Positions 1-9,756 are shown, counted from the first letter of the stretch. The stretch is DNA of 64,000 nt from Blautia hansenii DSM 20583 (GCF_002222595.2 NZ_CP022413.2:2689501-2753500); one strand, 5' to 3'. Numbers and translations are program-made. The notes: generated by a model from the sequence alone, not told the origin.

Positions 1-433
1 CAACATTTCCTGTCATAATCAGCTCTGTTTCATAATCCTTTGCCTGAATAAGACTTTCGATTTCTTCTTCTGAAACAATGCCAAACTCTAAAGCCCCCAG
101 AATTTCATCGAGAATTAGCATATCACACTCTTCTGTCAGCAATACTTTTCGTGCAAAATTTAAACCGTTTCGGATATTCAGATTTTCCTCTTTCTTTTCT
201 TCATCTGTCAGGTCCTCATAAAACTTATCTTTTTTCTCAAATCGAAACAGACGAACCTCCGGCTCCATTGCATTTAGATAATCTAGTCGAGAAGTGGCTC
301 TCCCTTTTAAAAACTGAATTACAATAGCCCGCTTCCCATAACCTACTGCACGAATTGCCTGACCGATTGCTACACTTGTTTTTCCTTTTCCCGGTCCGCA
401 GTAAATCTGCGTCAATCCCTTTTCTTCATCCAT
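1..433 (-). CDS. Cob(I)yrinic acid a,c-diamide adenosyltransferase (CobO/BtuR family), partial
   Basis: The gene runs off the left edge, so only the first 144 residues are visible (family length about 170-200). The start at 433 has a good ribosome site (AAGAGGTG) upstream. Near the N-terminus is the P-loop GPGKGKTSVAIG (about residues 13-24), typical of the BtuR/CobO ATP:corrinoid adenosyltransferases. The acidic stretch LILDEILGALEFG follows near residue 105, as in the family. The enzyme transfers the adenosyl group of ATP to the cobalt of reduced corrinoids during cobalamin synthesis or salvage, in the cytosol. No cobalamin riboswitch and no other cobalamin gene is visible in the window. 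Confidence 0.88.
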   Translation of the reverse strand, partial: MDEEKGLTQIYCGPGKGKTSVAIGQAIRAVGYGKRAIVIQFLKGRATSRLDYLNAMEPEVRLFRFEKKDKFYEDLTDEEKKEENLNIRNGLNFARKVLLTEECDMLILDEILGALEFGIVSEEEIESLIQAKDYETELIMTGNV

Positions 434-544
434 AATTATACACCTCTTACAGACTGCCTTTTCCTTATTTTACTTTATTAAGAGTTGTGTATATATTACT
501 ACACCTAAGCAAATATTGCAACCTAACAATCAAACTTGACTATT

Positions 545-1171
545 TTAATCTGCATATTCTAATTTGCTCACAGAAACCTCATAAGCCACTCTCTTTTCTG
601 TCTCATTTTCTCCTAATTTCTTAATATATTCCCTGCTCTGAATTCTGCCCCAAATCAACACATGACCGCCCACCTCAAATGCGGATGCGTAACGGGCATT
701 TCTTCCCCAGCATATACAGGGTATGTAGTCTGATTTTCCGTAAGGACGGTTCACTGCCAATAAAAGGTCTGCGATTTCCCTTCCCAGCGGTGTTTTCCTA
801 TATACCGGAGGCTTACAGATATAACCGTCAAGAAAAATCTGATTTGTTTTAATGGAGTCGTCTGCCTCCTCTACAAAAGTCAGCTCTCTTACAAAAACAG
901 AAAGTACCAGTCTGTTTTTCTTCTCTTCGTGGCGATTGTAGGAACGGAACTGTCCCTGCACCATAATGTATTCCCCTTCATAATCCTGTGTAACGTCTAC
1001 CAGACGTTCTGAAACCATCAAAGGTATTCTGTCCTCGGAGTCGCTGAGTCGCTTCACCAATACGTCTACCAGGTAAAATCCCTCTCCGTATACCTGATGA
1101 CTGAATGTAAAGCCTGACGCTACCTTTCCCATAATGGACACCTGATTGTTTTCAATAATTTTATCTGCCAT
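545..1171 (-). CDS. Single-stranded DNA-binding (OB-fold) protein, SSB-like
   Basis: This 208-residue protein appears to hold two OB-fold units. The first spans about residues 10-100. The second (about 111-207) has the SSB-type pattern of a glycine-starting strand, a PLGREIADLLLAVNRP segment, a CICWGRNA segment and VLIWGRIQSREY. The usual bacterial SSB has one OB fold and an acidic C-terminal tip ending in a DDDIPF-like motif. Here the end is LEYAD, without that tip. It stands alone, reading toward the cobO-like gene and divergent from typA. A role in binding single-stranded DNA is inferred from the fold, and it is probably not the main replicative SSB. Confidence 0.7.
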   Translation of the reverse strand: MADKIIENNQVSIMGKVASGFTFSHQVYGEGFYLVDVLVKRLSDSEDRIPLMVSERLVDVTQDYEGEYIMVQGQFRSYNRHEEKKNRLVLSVFVRELTFVEEADDSIKTNQIFLDGYICKPPVYRKTPLGREIADLLLAVNRPYGKSDYIPCICWGRNARYASAFEVGGHVLIWGRIQSREYIKKLGENETEKRVAYEVSVSKLEYAD

Positions 1172-1282
1172 GATTTGTTTCCCCTTCCTCTTTCTGGTAT
1201 CTTGTCTATATCATATCTATTCACCTGCCTGCTGTTTTAGAACCACTTTTTTTAAAATTTTTAAAAAAATCTTTTTCCCCCT

Positions 1283-1310
1283 TTGTATTTACAGTTAAGT
1301 ATGATAGAAT
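1283..1310 (+). promoter_or_regulatory. Probable sigma-A promoter of typA
   Basis: TTGTAT at 1283-1288 and TAGAAT at 1305-1310 are separated by 16 bp, about 80 bp before the typA start. The match is moderate and is read from the sequence only. Confidence 0.45.
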
Positions 1311-1390
1311 AAAATCCGGATTTTACTGGAAATATAGGTGTTATTGATTTAAATAATACCTTGACAGCATAAAGAGAAAAGAGGTTAATT

Positions 1391-3220
1391 ATGAAAACAG
1401 CAAGAGAAGATATCAGAAACGTGGCGATTATTGCCCATGTTGACCACGGTAAAACAACTCTGGTTGACCAGCTTCTTCGCCAGAGCGGTGTTTTCCGTGA
1501 AAATCAGGCAGTACAGGAACGTGTCATGGACTCCAACGATATTGAAAGAGAACGTGGTATTACCATTTTATCCAAAAACACTGCCGTATATTACAAGGAT
1601 ACAAAAATCAACATTATTGATACACCGGGACATGCGGATTTCGGCGGTGAAGTAGAACGTGTATTAAAAATGGTAGACGGCGTTATCCTTTTAGTAGATG
1701 CTTTTGAAGGCGCTATGCCTCAGACAAAATTTGTTCTGAAAAAAGCTCTGGAATTAGACCTTCATGTTATTGTATGTATTAACAAGATTGACCGTCCGGA
1801 GGCTCGTCCTGATGAAGTAATTGACGAGGTTTTAGAGCTTCTCATGGATTTAGACGCATCTGACGAACAGCTAGACTGCCCGTTCTTATATGCGTCTGCA
1901 AAAGCAGGACACGCTGTTCTGGATTTAAGCGATACACCGGAAAGCATGGAACCTTTATTTGAAACAATCTTAAAATACATTCCTGCACCTACCGGTGACC
2001 CGGATGCACCTACACAGACCTTAATCAGCACCATTGATTACAACGAATATGTGGGGCGTATCGGTGTAGGTAAAGTGGAAAACGGAAAGCTCTCCGTTAA
2101 TCAAGAGGTTATGCTGGTAAACCACCATGACCCTGATAAAATGAAAAAAGTAAAAATCAGCAAGCTCTATGAATTTGAAGGCTTAAATAAGGTTGAGGTA
2201 AAGGAAGCGGGTATCGGCTCGATCGTTGCCATTTCCGGTATTGCGGACATTCATATCGGAGATACCCTTTGCTCCCCTGAAAATCCGGAGCCAATTCCGT
2301 TCCAGAAAATTTCAGAGCCTACCATTTCCATGAACTTTATTGTAAATGACAGTCCGTTCGCAGGACAGGAAGGTAAATTTATCACTTCCCGCCATTTAAG
2401 AGAACGTCTGATGCGTGAATTAAACACAGATGTCAGCCTTCGTGTAGAAGACACTGAAAGCACAGATTGCTTTAAGGTTTCCGGACGTGGAGAGCTTCAT
2501 TTATCTGTTTTAATTGAAAACATGAGACGTGAAGGCTATGAATTTGCCGTAAGTAAAGCAGAAGTTATCTACCACGAGGATGAACGTGGAAGAAAATTAG
2601 AGCCTATGGAAATTGCTTATGTGGATGTTCCTGAGGAATTTTCCGGTACAATTATCCAGCGTTTAAGCGAGAGAAAAGGTGAACTTCAGGGTATGAGCCC
2701 TGCCAGTGACGGAACGACTCGTCTGGAATTTAACATTCCTTCCAGAGGGCTCATTGGTTTCCGAGGCGAATTTATGACCTCAACCAAAGGTTCCGGTATT
2801 TTAAATACTGCATTTGACGGCTATGCTCCATACAAGGGCGATTTACAGTACCGCAAACAGGGCTCTCTCATTGCTTTTGAAACAGGTGAGTCCGTAGCTT
2901 ATGGTCTCTTCTCTGCACAGGACCGTGGTACACTCTTTATCGGACCGGGCGAAAAAGTATACAGCGGTATGGTTATCGGACAGAGCGGTAAGGCAGAAGA
3001 TATCGAATTAAACGTATGTAAGACAAAACACCTTACCAATACCCGTTCTTCTTCCGCTGACGAAGCCTTAAAGCTGACTCCGCCTAAGATTTTAAGTCTG
3101 GAACAGGCGCTGGAATTTATTGATACAGACGAGCTTCTGGAAATCACACCGGACTCTCTGCGTATCCGTAAGAAAATTTTAGACTCCCGTTTAAGAAAAA
3201 GACAGGGCTTTAAAAAATAA
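1391..3220 (+). CDS. typA: Translational GTPase TypA/BipA
   Basis: The 609-residue length fits the TypA/BipA family. The GTPase motifs are in order: G1 AHVDHGKTT (about residues 15-23), the RGITI switch region (about 55-59), G3 [11 protein letters not shown] (about 77-87) and G4 NKID near residue 132. Elongation-factor-like domains II, III and V follow, then the family-specific C-terminal domain with the [11 protein letters not shown] segment. The protein is a ribosome-associated GTPase linked to stress and cold adaptation and to ribosome assembly. The ATG follows AAGAGG at a good distance. It is a single-gene unit ending in a strong hairpin terminator. Confidence 0.97.
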   Translation: MKTAREDIRNVAIIAHVDHGKTTLVDQLLRQSGVFRENQAVQERVMDSNDIERERGITILSKNTAVYYKDTKINIIDTPGHADFGGEVERVLKMVDGVILLVDAFEGAMPQTKFVLKKALELDLHVIVCINKIDRPEARPDEVIDEVLELLMDLDASDEQLDCPFLYASAKAGHAVLDLSDTPESMEPLFETILKYIPAPTGDPDAPTQTLISTIDYNEYVGRIGVGKVENGKLSVNQEVMLVNHHDPDKMKKVKISKLYEFEGLNKVEVKEAGIGSIVAISGIADIHIGDTLCSPENPEPIPFQKISEPTISMNFIVNDSPFAGQEGKFITSRHLRERLMRELNTDVSLRVEDTESTDCFKVSGRGELHLSVLIENMRREGYEFAVSKAEVIYHEDERGRKLEPMEIAYVDVPEEFSGTIIQRLSERKGELQGMSPASDGTTRLEFNIPSRGLIGFRGEFMTSTKGSGILNTAFDGYAPYKGDLQYRKQGSLIAFETGESVAYGLFSAQDRGTLFIGPGEKVYSGMVIGQSGKAEDIELNVCKTKHLTNTRSSSADEALKLTPPKILSLEQALEFIDTDELLEITPDSLRIRKKILDSRLRKRQGFKK

Positions 3221-3236
3221 ATATTTTTCATAAAAG

Positions 3237-3275
3237 AAACTGCTATTGTGAGATTTTTCTCCATAGCAGTTTTTT
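3237..3275 (+). terminator. Intrinsic terminator of typA
   Basis: A 9-10 bp stem (AAACTGCTAT at 3237-3246 with ATAGCAGTTT at 3263-3272) runs into a T tract, 17 bp after the typA stop. Confidence 0.85.
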
Positions 3276-3404
3276 ATATCATTAACTATTATAATGAAAT
3301 TTGCTTATAAGTGTTTTTTAGCAATTCAAAATCAAATTTACATTTTAAAAGAAAGTATACCTTTTCCGATATTGTTTAGCTTAAAATTCTCATATTTGCC
3401 AATA

Positions 3405-3607
3405 CTATAATATTTTAGTAAGCGTTAATCTCACGAAGTAGAATATACACAAATGAGCGGGATAAAAAATATAGAAGAAATATTTCATTTTTATTCCACG
3501 CTTACCATTATACATTGAAATAAACAGTAACGATAATACAGCCGTCAACAAATATATGTCAACAAATCCACTTATTGTGAAATTCAATCCACAAATATAC
3601 ATAACTA
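3405..3607 (-). pseudogene. TraX-family membrane protein, 3' fragment cut off by IS630-family insertion
   Basis: This is the last quarter of a TraX-like gene. Its translation contains SMYNGKRG and FYIFYPAHL, the conserved C-terminal signature of TraX-family membrane proteins. The first part lies at 4876-5427 on the other side of the IS element. Joining the two at the duplicated TA restores one open frame of about 250 residues, the expected family size, with the segment ASIL followed directly by VMYICG. The fragment has no ribosome site of its own. TraX proteins are acyltransferase-like multi-pass membrane proteins, some of which acetylate pilins. Function is lost here unless the IS excises precisely. 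Confidence 0.85.
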
Positions 3608-4875
3608 GTACAGCGAATAATAAATAATTGCTATATTAAACCGATGCCGCTTCCTCTTCACTGATTTCATCCATTTTATACTTCCAGTGATAAACTACAG
3701 GCTCACGGTTTATTTCGTCAAAATACTTGTAAATTCGTTCTTCCAATTCCTGTTTGCTATTAACACGAATTCCATGAAGCATCTGTCTGGTCATCTTACT
3801 GAAGAAGCTTTCAATCATATTTAACCATGAGCCATGTTTTGGTGTAAATACAAATTTAAAACGTCCCTTTGGCATAGTATCCAGAAAGCACCGTGTTTCT
3901 TTAGAAGTATGTGCTGAATGATTATCCAGAATAATCCGAATGGTATCCTGTGATGGATATTTTTTATCCAGTATCTTTAAAAACTCAATAAAATCAGAAC
4001 TCTTATGGGTTTCACTTACTAACGGGATGGCTTCTCCTGTAAGCAGATCAATGCCTGCCAGCAAAGAGAGCGTTCCAAGACGTTTGTATTCTGCATCACG
4101 ATATACCTCTCCGTGTTCTGGTGTCGGGCGTAAATCTGGTGCAGTATTGGAGATTGCCTGAATACCCGGTTTCTCATCATAGGACACCGTAATCGTCAAT
4201 TTATAATCGTCTGGAACAATGAGATCACCATTTTCATCAAACTGCATTTCAATCTGTTTGTAAACCAGCAGGACTTCATGCATTTTTGTTTCAAAATCAG
4301 GATCCCGCTTTTCACAGTAATATTTGATTTTAAAGGGTTTCATATCCTGTTCCCTGAGGAATTTCTGGATATAAGGTTTCGTAACGGTTGAAAGTCTTGG
4401 ATATCCCGCCTCCTCTGCATGTTTCTGAATGTATTTATGGAGAGAAGCCAATGTCCACAATTCCTGCGCATAACCGAGTTCTGCCGGTCTCTGACACGCA
4501 ATACTGATCATCCATGCTTTCGCATCGTCGGTGATTTCGGATGGACGTCCAGAACGCTGAACATCAAACAGTGCAGCATCCAAACCGCCTTTATGAAACT
4601 TCGAAACACATAGGCGTACCGTGGCAGTGCTGATTGCAAGTTTATCAGCAATTTGTTGGAATGTCATTCCATCGGCTTTATATAAAAGGATTCTGGCACG
4701 ATCCACAACTTGAGCCTGAATCGTTCTCTTTTTTGATAATGATTTAAGGTAATTCCTGTCTTCATCTGACAGAGGAAGATATGTTTTTCTCATAGCGTTC
4801 ATCCTTTCTTTGATAACACTATTTTACCATACATCATCTCAAAAATATATAGCAGAAATTTAATTTATTCTATAC
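3608..4875 (-). mobile_element. IS630-family insertion sequence inside traX
   Basis: The element is about 1.27 kb with one intact transposase gene. Its ends are imperfect inverted repeats: GTACAG..AATAA..GCTATAT on the left and GTATAGAATAA..GCTATAT on the right (read inward). On each side lies CTAG, so the target is best read as CTAG with the central TA duplicated (3606-3607 and 4876-4877). This agrees with the known CTAG/TA preference of IS630. A second possible boundary is at 3611-4872, with the TA copies at 3609-3610 and 4873-4874. It also restores the traX frame, because the two choices differ by two codons. Confidence 0.85.
3636..4802 (-). CDS. IS630-family transposase (DDE)
   Basis: The 388-residue protein starts with helix-turn-helix DNA-binding domains (about residues 25-145), including the FQQIADKLAISTATVRLCV helix-turn-helix near residue 48. 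The catalytic domain shows the DDE triad: D209 in SYDEKPG, D293 in LDNHSAH and E331 in NMIESFF, with the family motif FTPKHGSWLNMIES. No frame damage is visible, so the element may still be mobile. It catalyses cut-and-paste transposition at TA dinucleotides. The gene fills almost the whole element and reads in the same direction as the interrupted traX gene. Confidence 0.95.
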   Translation of the reverse strand: MNAMRKTYLPLSDEDRNYLKSLSKKRTIQAQVVDRARILLYKADGMTFQQIADKLAISTATVRLCVSKFHKGGLDAALFDVQRSGRPSEITDDAKAWMISIACQRPAELGYAQELWTLASLHKYIQKHAEEAGYPRLSTVTKPYIQKFLREQDMKPFKIKYYCEKRDPDFETKMHEVLLVYKQIEMQFDENGDLIVPDDYKLTITVSYDEKPGIQAISNTAPDLRPTPEHGEVYRDAEYKRLGTLSLLAGIDLLTGEAIPLVSETHKSSDFIEFLKILDKKYPSQDTIRIILDNHSAHTSKETRCFLDTMPKGRFKFVFTPKHGSWLNMIESFFSKMTRQMLHGIRVNSKQELEERIYKYFDEINREPVVYHWKYKMDEISEEEAASV

Positions 4876-5427
4876 TAGAATAGAAGCAGTATATTTTAGT
4901 ACCGGCATATCATGAAAAAGATAAAATACGCTGATTAAAGCTATTCCATAATACCAGCCATCTAAATTACAAATATATGAAATATACGCCCCTATCACTA
5001 TTGTTGCACAAGAGATTACTACATTTTTATTAAATTTATTTATGGTTGTTAATACAATCAGACCTAATGACAACGTGAATAAAACATTTTGCTGTTCCAA
5101 ACTGAATAAATTTCCTGTATTGGCTAAATCATAAATAGGCTCAGAAATAAACGCAAAAATTCCTAAGCTTAAAATATATTTCTTAAGACTATGCGTATGA
5201 AAAAATCCCTCTGCTAACAGAAAGCAGAAGATAGGGAATGAAATTCTACCTAAAATATGACAAATATTGACAGCGGACATTAACATATCAAATTGCTCAT
5301 CTGTAAACATAGAATATGGAGCATTTAGAATAATTCCATTTTTTAACACCACTTGTCCAAAGTGGTCGATTACCATAAAAATCATTGCCAATATTTTTAA
5401 TGTGCTTCCCGAAATAAATTTTTTCAT
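4870..5427 (-). pseudogene. TraX-family membrane protein, 5' fragment
   Basis: The first 184 residues of a TraX-like protein, ended by a stop codon supplied by the inserted IS630-family element. Residues 9-27 (TLKILAMIFMVIDHFGQVV) match the conserved TraX N-terminus with its short acidic-histidine segment after the first membrane helix. The LGRISFPIFCFLLAEGF segment (about residues 60-76) is also typical. Several further hydrophobic helices follow. The gene lies 24 bp downstream of the XRE regulator gene on the same strand and may have been co-transcribed with it. The remaining C-terminal part is at 3405-3607. Confidence 0.85.
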
Positions 5428-5451
5428 TTTGTTATAACTGATGATTTGCTT

Positions 5452-6099
5452 TTAATTTTTTATTTCAATGTTATATTCAAGACTTATAATGTCCTCTGTA
5501 TAATCATCAGCAACGATTTGAATAATATAGGAACCTTTTTCAAAATATAAAGTTTGTAAATCGTTCAGCTCTTGACCGTCTAATTGATAATAAACCTTAT
5601 TGTCTTGATTTGTAATGGTAACATGAAGTTTACCATCGTCAGTATCGCCCTTTACTTGTACACTGAGTTTTTCATCTTTAGGAACCGAAAAATATCCGTT
5701 TGCAATGTTTATAGATTGTTCTTTGGTTTCATTATTTTTATAAGTTTCATGCTTTTCCATTGTAAAATTAACTGCTACACTATCTTGATATTTACCATAC
5801 AATCCCCAAATAATCATTGCTCCTAAAAAGCATAAAACCAGTAATAAAATAAGATATCTCTTTTTTACCTTTTTTTCATTATCAATTTTTTCTTCGCTCT
5901 GAACATCATTTCTTAATAATTCATCAACAGAAATTTTGAAATAATCACTTATTTTTATAATCATTTCTAAGTCTGGATAACTTTTACCATTTTCCCAATT
6001 AGAAACCGTCTGTCTGGAAACATTAAATAAATTTGCAAAATCATCTTGGCTTAAACCATGTTTTTTTCGCAGATTATTTATTTGTTCTCCTATATTCAT
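5452..6099 (-). CDS. XRE-family regulator with membrane anchor
   Basis: The 215-residue protein has an N-terminal Cro/C1-type helix-turn-helix (residues about 5-60, with LSQDDFANLFNVSRQTVSNW). One membrane segment follows near residues 81-102, with a C-terminal region of about 110 residues predicted to lie outside. The extracytoplasmic part has no motif I recognise, but its alternating pattern suggests a beta-rich fold. Proteins of this type are common in Firmicutes and are thought to couple an outside signal to DNA binding. The gene directly precedes the traX remnant on the same strand. Confidence 0.8.
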   Translation of the reverse strand: MNIGEQINNLRKKHGLSQDDFANLFNVSRQTVSNWENGKSYPDLEMIIKISDYFKISVDELLRNDVQSEEKIDNEKKVKKRYLILLLVLCFLGAMIIWGLYGKYQDSVAVNFTMEKHETYKNNETKEQSINIANGYFSVPKDEKLSVQVKGDTDDGKLHVTITNQDNKVYYQLDGQELNDLQTLYFEKGSYIIQIVADDYTEDIISLEYNIEIKN

Positions 6100-6166
6100 T
6101 TCAAATCTGTCCTCCTTTCAAACAGCATTATCATATTTCTTTCGCTGGAAGTCTATCAAAATCCTT

Positions 6167-7024
6167 TTACATCTTAGCAAAGTTTCTTTTACAAAACAGA
6201 ATACTGCTTTGACATATACAAATATAGCGTATTTGCGTAAAACAAATTATAAAGCTCTTTGAAAGAAGAAGCAATAACAATCGTTGTATCATATAAATAC
6301 TGTCATGCGGGTGCTTTCCCCCTAAAAGAAACGCTTCACGATAAGATTTAAAAGCATTTACAATACCCATAACTGCTGCCAGAAAAAAATGTGGAGCCAT
6401 CATTGGCAATGTAATAGAAACCAGCTTTTTCAAACTTCCTGCTCCTTCCACCGCCGCCGTCTGATAAAATTCCTCCGGAATGGTATTCAGACCGGATAAC
6501 AACAAAATCACACTATATCCGAAGCTTTTCCATATATACAAGCCCAGTAATACATAAAAGGCACTTGGCCCTTCCATCCATTGCACCATCGGCACTCCTA
6601 TGGATATCAGCCAATGATTGATAATCCCTGTCTCTGCAAAAAATACTTGAATAACCATAACAGCACTGGCTATGGGAAGCACCAAAGGCAGCAAAAGGAT
6701 GTAGCGGAAAAAGCGACTTCCCGCCAATCCTTTCTTTATCAGCAGTGCAATAAAAAAACTCAGCACAAGATTTAAGGTAACGCCAATAACCAGAAACCGC
6801 AGTGTATTTGCAGCTGCCAACTGAAACGCATAAGAAGAAAAAACCTCTTTGTAATTATCAAGCCCTACAAAGTAAGCTCCACCCACACCAAAAGTAAAAG
6901 AATACTTCACACATATAGCAAACGGCAGCAAAAAGAAAACAAAAGTTCCCAATAAAACCGGCGCTGCCAACAAAAGTCCTGTGAGCTTTTTTCTCCTTTC
7001 CAGCAAATGATATCTATTTTTCAT
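6167..7024 (-). pseudogene. Carbohydrate ABC transporter permease (MalF type), C-terminus replaced
   Basis: Residues 1 to about 247 read as a normal MalF-type sugar permease. There are five or more membrane helices, and the EAA loop TAAVEGAGSLKKLVSITLP at about residues 189-207 contacts the ATPase. The conserved AFLLGGKHPHDSIYMIQ stretch follows, then homology stops. The last 38 residues (a leucine run, then a Cys/Ile-rich tail) do not resemble the family, where a final membrane helix should follow. A deletion or rearrangement at about 6285 is the likely cause. The usual second permease gene is missing downstream, where the XRE regulator begins. The GGGAGG ribosome site before the ATG is intact. 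The importer is unlikely to work. Confidence 0.75.
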
Positions 7025-7038
7025 AGAACGCCTCCCTC

Positions 7039-8348
7039 TTATTCATCAAAATAGAAGCGTAATTCATCTTTTAAATTATCCAGCTTTTTCTCCACAGAAC
7101 TCTCTTCACTGGTCATAAAGATTGCATCAAAAATCAGAGAATTTTCATATTGACAGAAACGAGCTGTCGTAACCTGCTGTGTAATCTGAAACAGCTCCTC
7201 TGCCTTTTTGGCAGCTTCTTCCTGATATTCTTCTGTTCCTGAACTCAGCCAATACTTGTATGCCGGTACAACAGCATTATTATTCACAGGAATAGCTGTA
7301 AATCTCTTTCCATTTCCAAATTTCTCCCAACCTGTACTTCCCTGCACTTCATTGGATAATAAAAATTCTAAAAAATCTCCTGCCTGTGAAGCATAATCAC
7401 TGTTTGCCCGAACTGCCGCAAACACATTGACCTGTGCGTTTACTCCCTTTTCCCCGTTTGGAAATGGAAGGAATTTAACATCTGTATCAGAAGCAAAAGA
7501 CCGTTTCATAAGTTCCGTTAAAGAACTCTCTACGGAATGTCCCATTATCATCACATTGGGTAATTCCTCTGCTTCATCAAAAGAAAGCTCCTGTCTCTCT
7601 GCTAACAGTTCTGTTATATTCTGCAATTCTTTCGAAAAAGTAATTGTTTTTTCTTCATAGTCAAAAACAGACGTTCCGAAAAGTCCCGCTATATACTGTG
7701 TTAGATAAAATTCCGCCGGAAATCCTTTCACGCCTGTATGAGAAGAAACCTCTTTTAGAAATTTATCCGGCTGGTCAGATGACGGTGTCCAGTCTCCTAA
7801 CATCTCCTGAGTCACAGCAATTCCCGGCAGCATATATCCCAATGGCAGAAAATACTGTTTCCCATCAACTTCCCCCGCTTTTAATACAGTTTGATTAAGC
7901 GGCATATCTGCTAATCCCTCTATTACTGTATTCAAATCTAAAAATACCCCGTTGTAACTGCTTTTTACCATATCCGGCAATACGACATTCTCTTCATCCA
8001 AAAGAAAAACATCAGGGCCTTTGCCTGCCATAATCTGCACCTGCATATCCTTCATTTCTTTCTTTATTTTTCGTTTTCCTCTGTGGGTGCATTGTTCATA
8101 TGCGGAATAACTTCAACGTCAATTTCCGTCTCCGGATGAAACTGCACATACTTTGCGATTGCCATGCTATAAAACTCTTTCTGGCTTTCCGAAATCGCAA
8201 TAATCATCTTGGAATGGTCTCTGGTGTCCTCTACCACCTCCGGCGTTTCCTCCTTCTTATTTCCCTCTGAAGGATTGGAAGATTTACAAGATACCAAAGA
8301 AGCTACACACAATAATCCTGCCATAATAAACGCTAATCTTTTCTTCAT
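7039..8348 (-). pseudogene. Extracellular sugar-binding lipoprotein (family 1), frameshifted
   Basis: Two open segments (8348-8064 and 8055-7039) together form one solute-binding protein of about 435 residues, the usual size. The N-terminal part has a lipoprotein signal (SLVSC, Cys at residue 21), then IIAISESQKEF. The second part begins MQVQIMAGKGPDVFLLDE, the conserved ligand-site region. The break is in an A run (plus-strand T5 at 8067-8071). One more base there would give the continuous reading NEKIKKEMKDMQ. This is either a true one-base deletion or a sequencing error in a homopolymer. The damaged permease downstream favours true decay. Confidence 0.82.
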
Positions 8349-8394
8349 ATACGCTACCTCCCCATTGGTTTTTCATTGAAACTTTATTAGTTTT

Positions 8395-8423
8395 ATCATA
8401 TCAGCTTTGTAGTGTTTTATCAA
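8395..8423 (-). promoter_or_regulatory. Sigma-A promoter of the broken sugar importer
   Basis: On the minus strand TTGATA (8418-8423) and TATGAT (8395-8400) are exactly 17 bp apart, about 50 bp before the binding-protein ATG. The ribosome site GGGGAGG is also intact. Confidence 0.65.
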
Positions 8424-8441
8424 GGTAAATTCCCGTGGAAT

Positions 8442-8498
8442 AAAAAATGCCCTTTCTGTATAGTAAGCCCCCAGCTTCTCTATACAAAAAGAGCATTT
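8442..8498 (-). terminator. Terminator of the polysaccharide deacetylase gene
   Basis: A long stem (AAATGC...CTGTATAG at 8445-8463 with CTATAC...GCATTT at 8480-8498) is followed on the minus strand by a T tract, directly after the deacetylase stop. Confidence 0.75.
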
Positions 8499-8501
8499 AT
8501 T

Positions 8502-9653
8502 TTATTCTACTTCTTGTGTTCCTTCGCCAAAGTAATAATATACTTCGCCGTCTTTTAATTCAATTCCTTTTGCTGCTGCCAGCTCCTGTACAGTCACTAA
8601 TTTGTAGCCCTTCTCTACCAATTCAGGAATTAAACGCAGGGAAGCTTCTATCGACCATTCATGAATATCGTGCATTAAAACAACAGAACCATCCTGAACA
8701 TTATCTATAACTTTCTGATATGTCGTATCTGCACTTTTTGTCTTCCAGTCTTTTGTATCTAAGCTCCATTTTATAATCGGCATACCAGCCAATTCCTGTA
8801 CGCTTTCATTAAAGCTTCCACCAGGAGGTCTTAAACTGTCTGCCGGAACACCTGCCGCATTTTCAATAATACTATTGGTCTTACCGATTTCCTCTGTAAC
8901 TTGCTCAGATGACAAGCTTGGAAGCATCTGATGGTCGTATGTATGATTTCCCAATTCCATGCCACTGTCGTACAGTCTTTTTATAACATCAGGATATTTT
9001 TCCGCATTTTCACCTAACATGAAAAAGGTTGCCTTTGCATTATTTTCTTCCAGACAGTCTAAAAGCTTATCTGTATATTTTCCCGGTCCATCGTCATAAG
9101 TCAACGCTACCATTGGACGAACCTTACTGCTATCATAACGCCCTTCTTCGTCAAAATAGTAGTCTTTTCCGTCAAGCTCCAACCAACCGGTTTTTACATA
9201 GCCATTTTCATCAAAATAGTATTTTGCTCCGTCAATTTCCTTCCAACCCGCTTCAAAGAAGGTGCCGTCCGCATTTCGATACCATTTTCCCGTTTCATCT
9301 GTCTGCCAGCCAAAGATAGTCATATCTCCTGAGAGCTTCTGAATATCCGAAGCGCTCAGGACCGGCTGTTTTGCTGCCGGAATTTCTCCCTTTTTCGTTT
9401 CAGCCTTTACCTCTTTGCTGATTTCCGTCGGCTTTTTCTTGCCAAAGCCTGAAGTCAATGCCGTAACCCCTTTTGCAACCAGAAAGATTGCAAGCACCAA
9501 CGCTCCTGCCATGACAACAATCCGCATAAGTTTTCTGCGTCTTATCTGCCTCAGACGTTCCTGTCTTCGGCGCATCATACGTGCTTGACGGCGTCGCTCA
9601 TATTCTTCGTCATCAAACTCATCCCCAGACCGAAATCTTTCATCGTAATCCAT
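8502..9653 (-). CDS. Polysaccharide deacetylase with cell-wall-binding repeats
   Basis: The chosen start at 9653 has AGAGGAG upstream; an upstream extension to 9728 has no ribosome site. The 383-residue protein has a very basic, charged cytosolic N-terminus (about residues 1-45), one membrane helix (about 46-65) and choline-binding-like repeats with the GW...YYFDENG pattern (about 115-180). A NodB catalytic domain follows, with the motifs TYDDGPG, NHTYDH, RPPGG, SLDTKDW and LMHDIHEWS. NodB enzymes remove N-acetyl groups from peptidoglycan or other surface glycans using a metal held by Asp-His-His. The repeats probably anchor it to the wall. It has its own terminator and is not in an operon. 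Confidence 0.93.
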   Translation of the reverse strand: MDYDERFRSGDEFDDEEYERRRQARMMRRRQERLRQIRRRKLMRIVVMAGALVLAIFLVAKGVTALTSGFGKKKPTEISKEVKAETKKGEIPAAKQPVLSASDIQKLSGDMTIFGWQTDETGKWYRNADGTFFEAGWKEIDGAKYYFDENGYVKTGWLELDGKDYYFDEEGRYDSSKVRPMVALTYDDGPGKYTDKLLDCLEENNAKATFFMLGENAEKYPDVIKRLYDSGMELGNHTYDHQMLPSLSSEQVTEEIGKTNSIIENAAGVPADSLRPPGGSFNESVQELAGMPIIKWSLDTKDWKTKSADTTYQKVIDNVQDGSVVLMHDIHEWSIEASLRLIPELVEKGYKLVTVQELAAAKGIELKDGEVYYYFGEGTQEVE

Positions 9654-9756
9654 AATATACTCCTCTCTTTTGTAATATACCTTTATTATACACAACCTAC
9701 ATCTTCTTGTATAGGGGATTTCTGACAAATTTTCCTTTTTTTATCCAGTTTCTTCC

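Noticed and set aside
2899..3264. Minus-strand open frame of 121 codons over the typA end
   Set aside because: It is a shadow of the typA codons, has no ribosome site and crosses the terminator.
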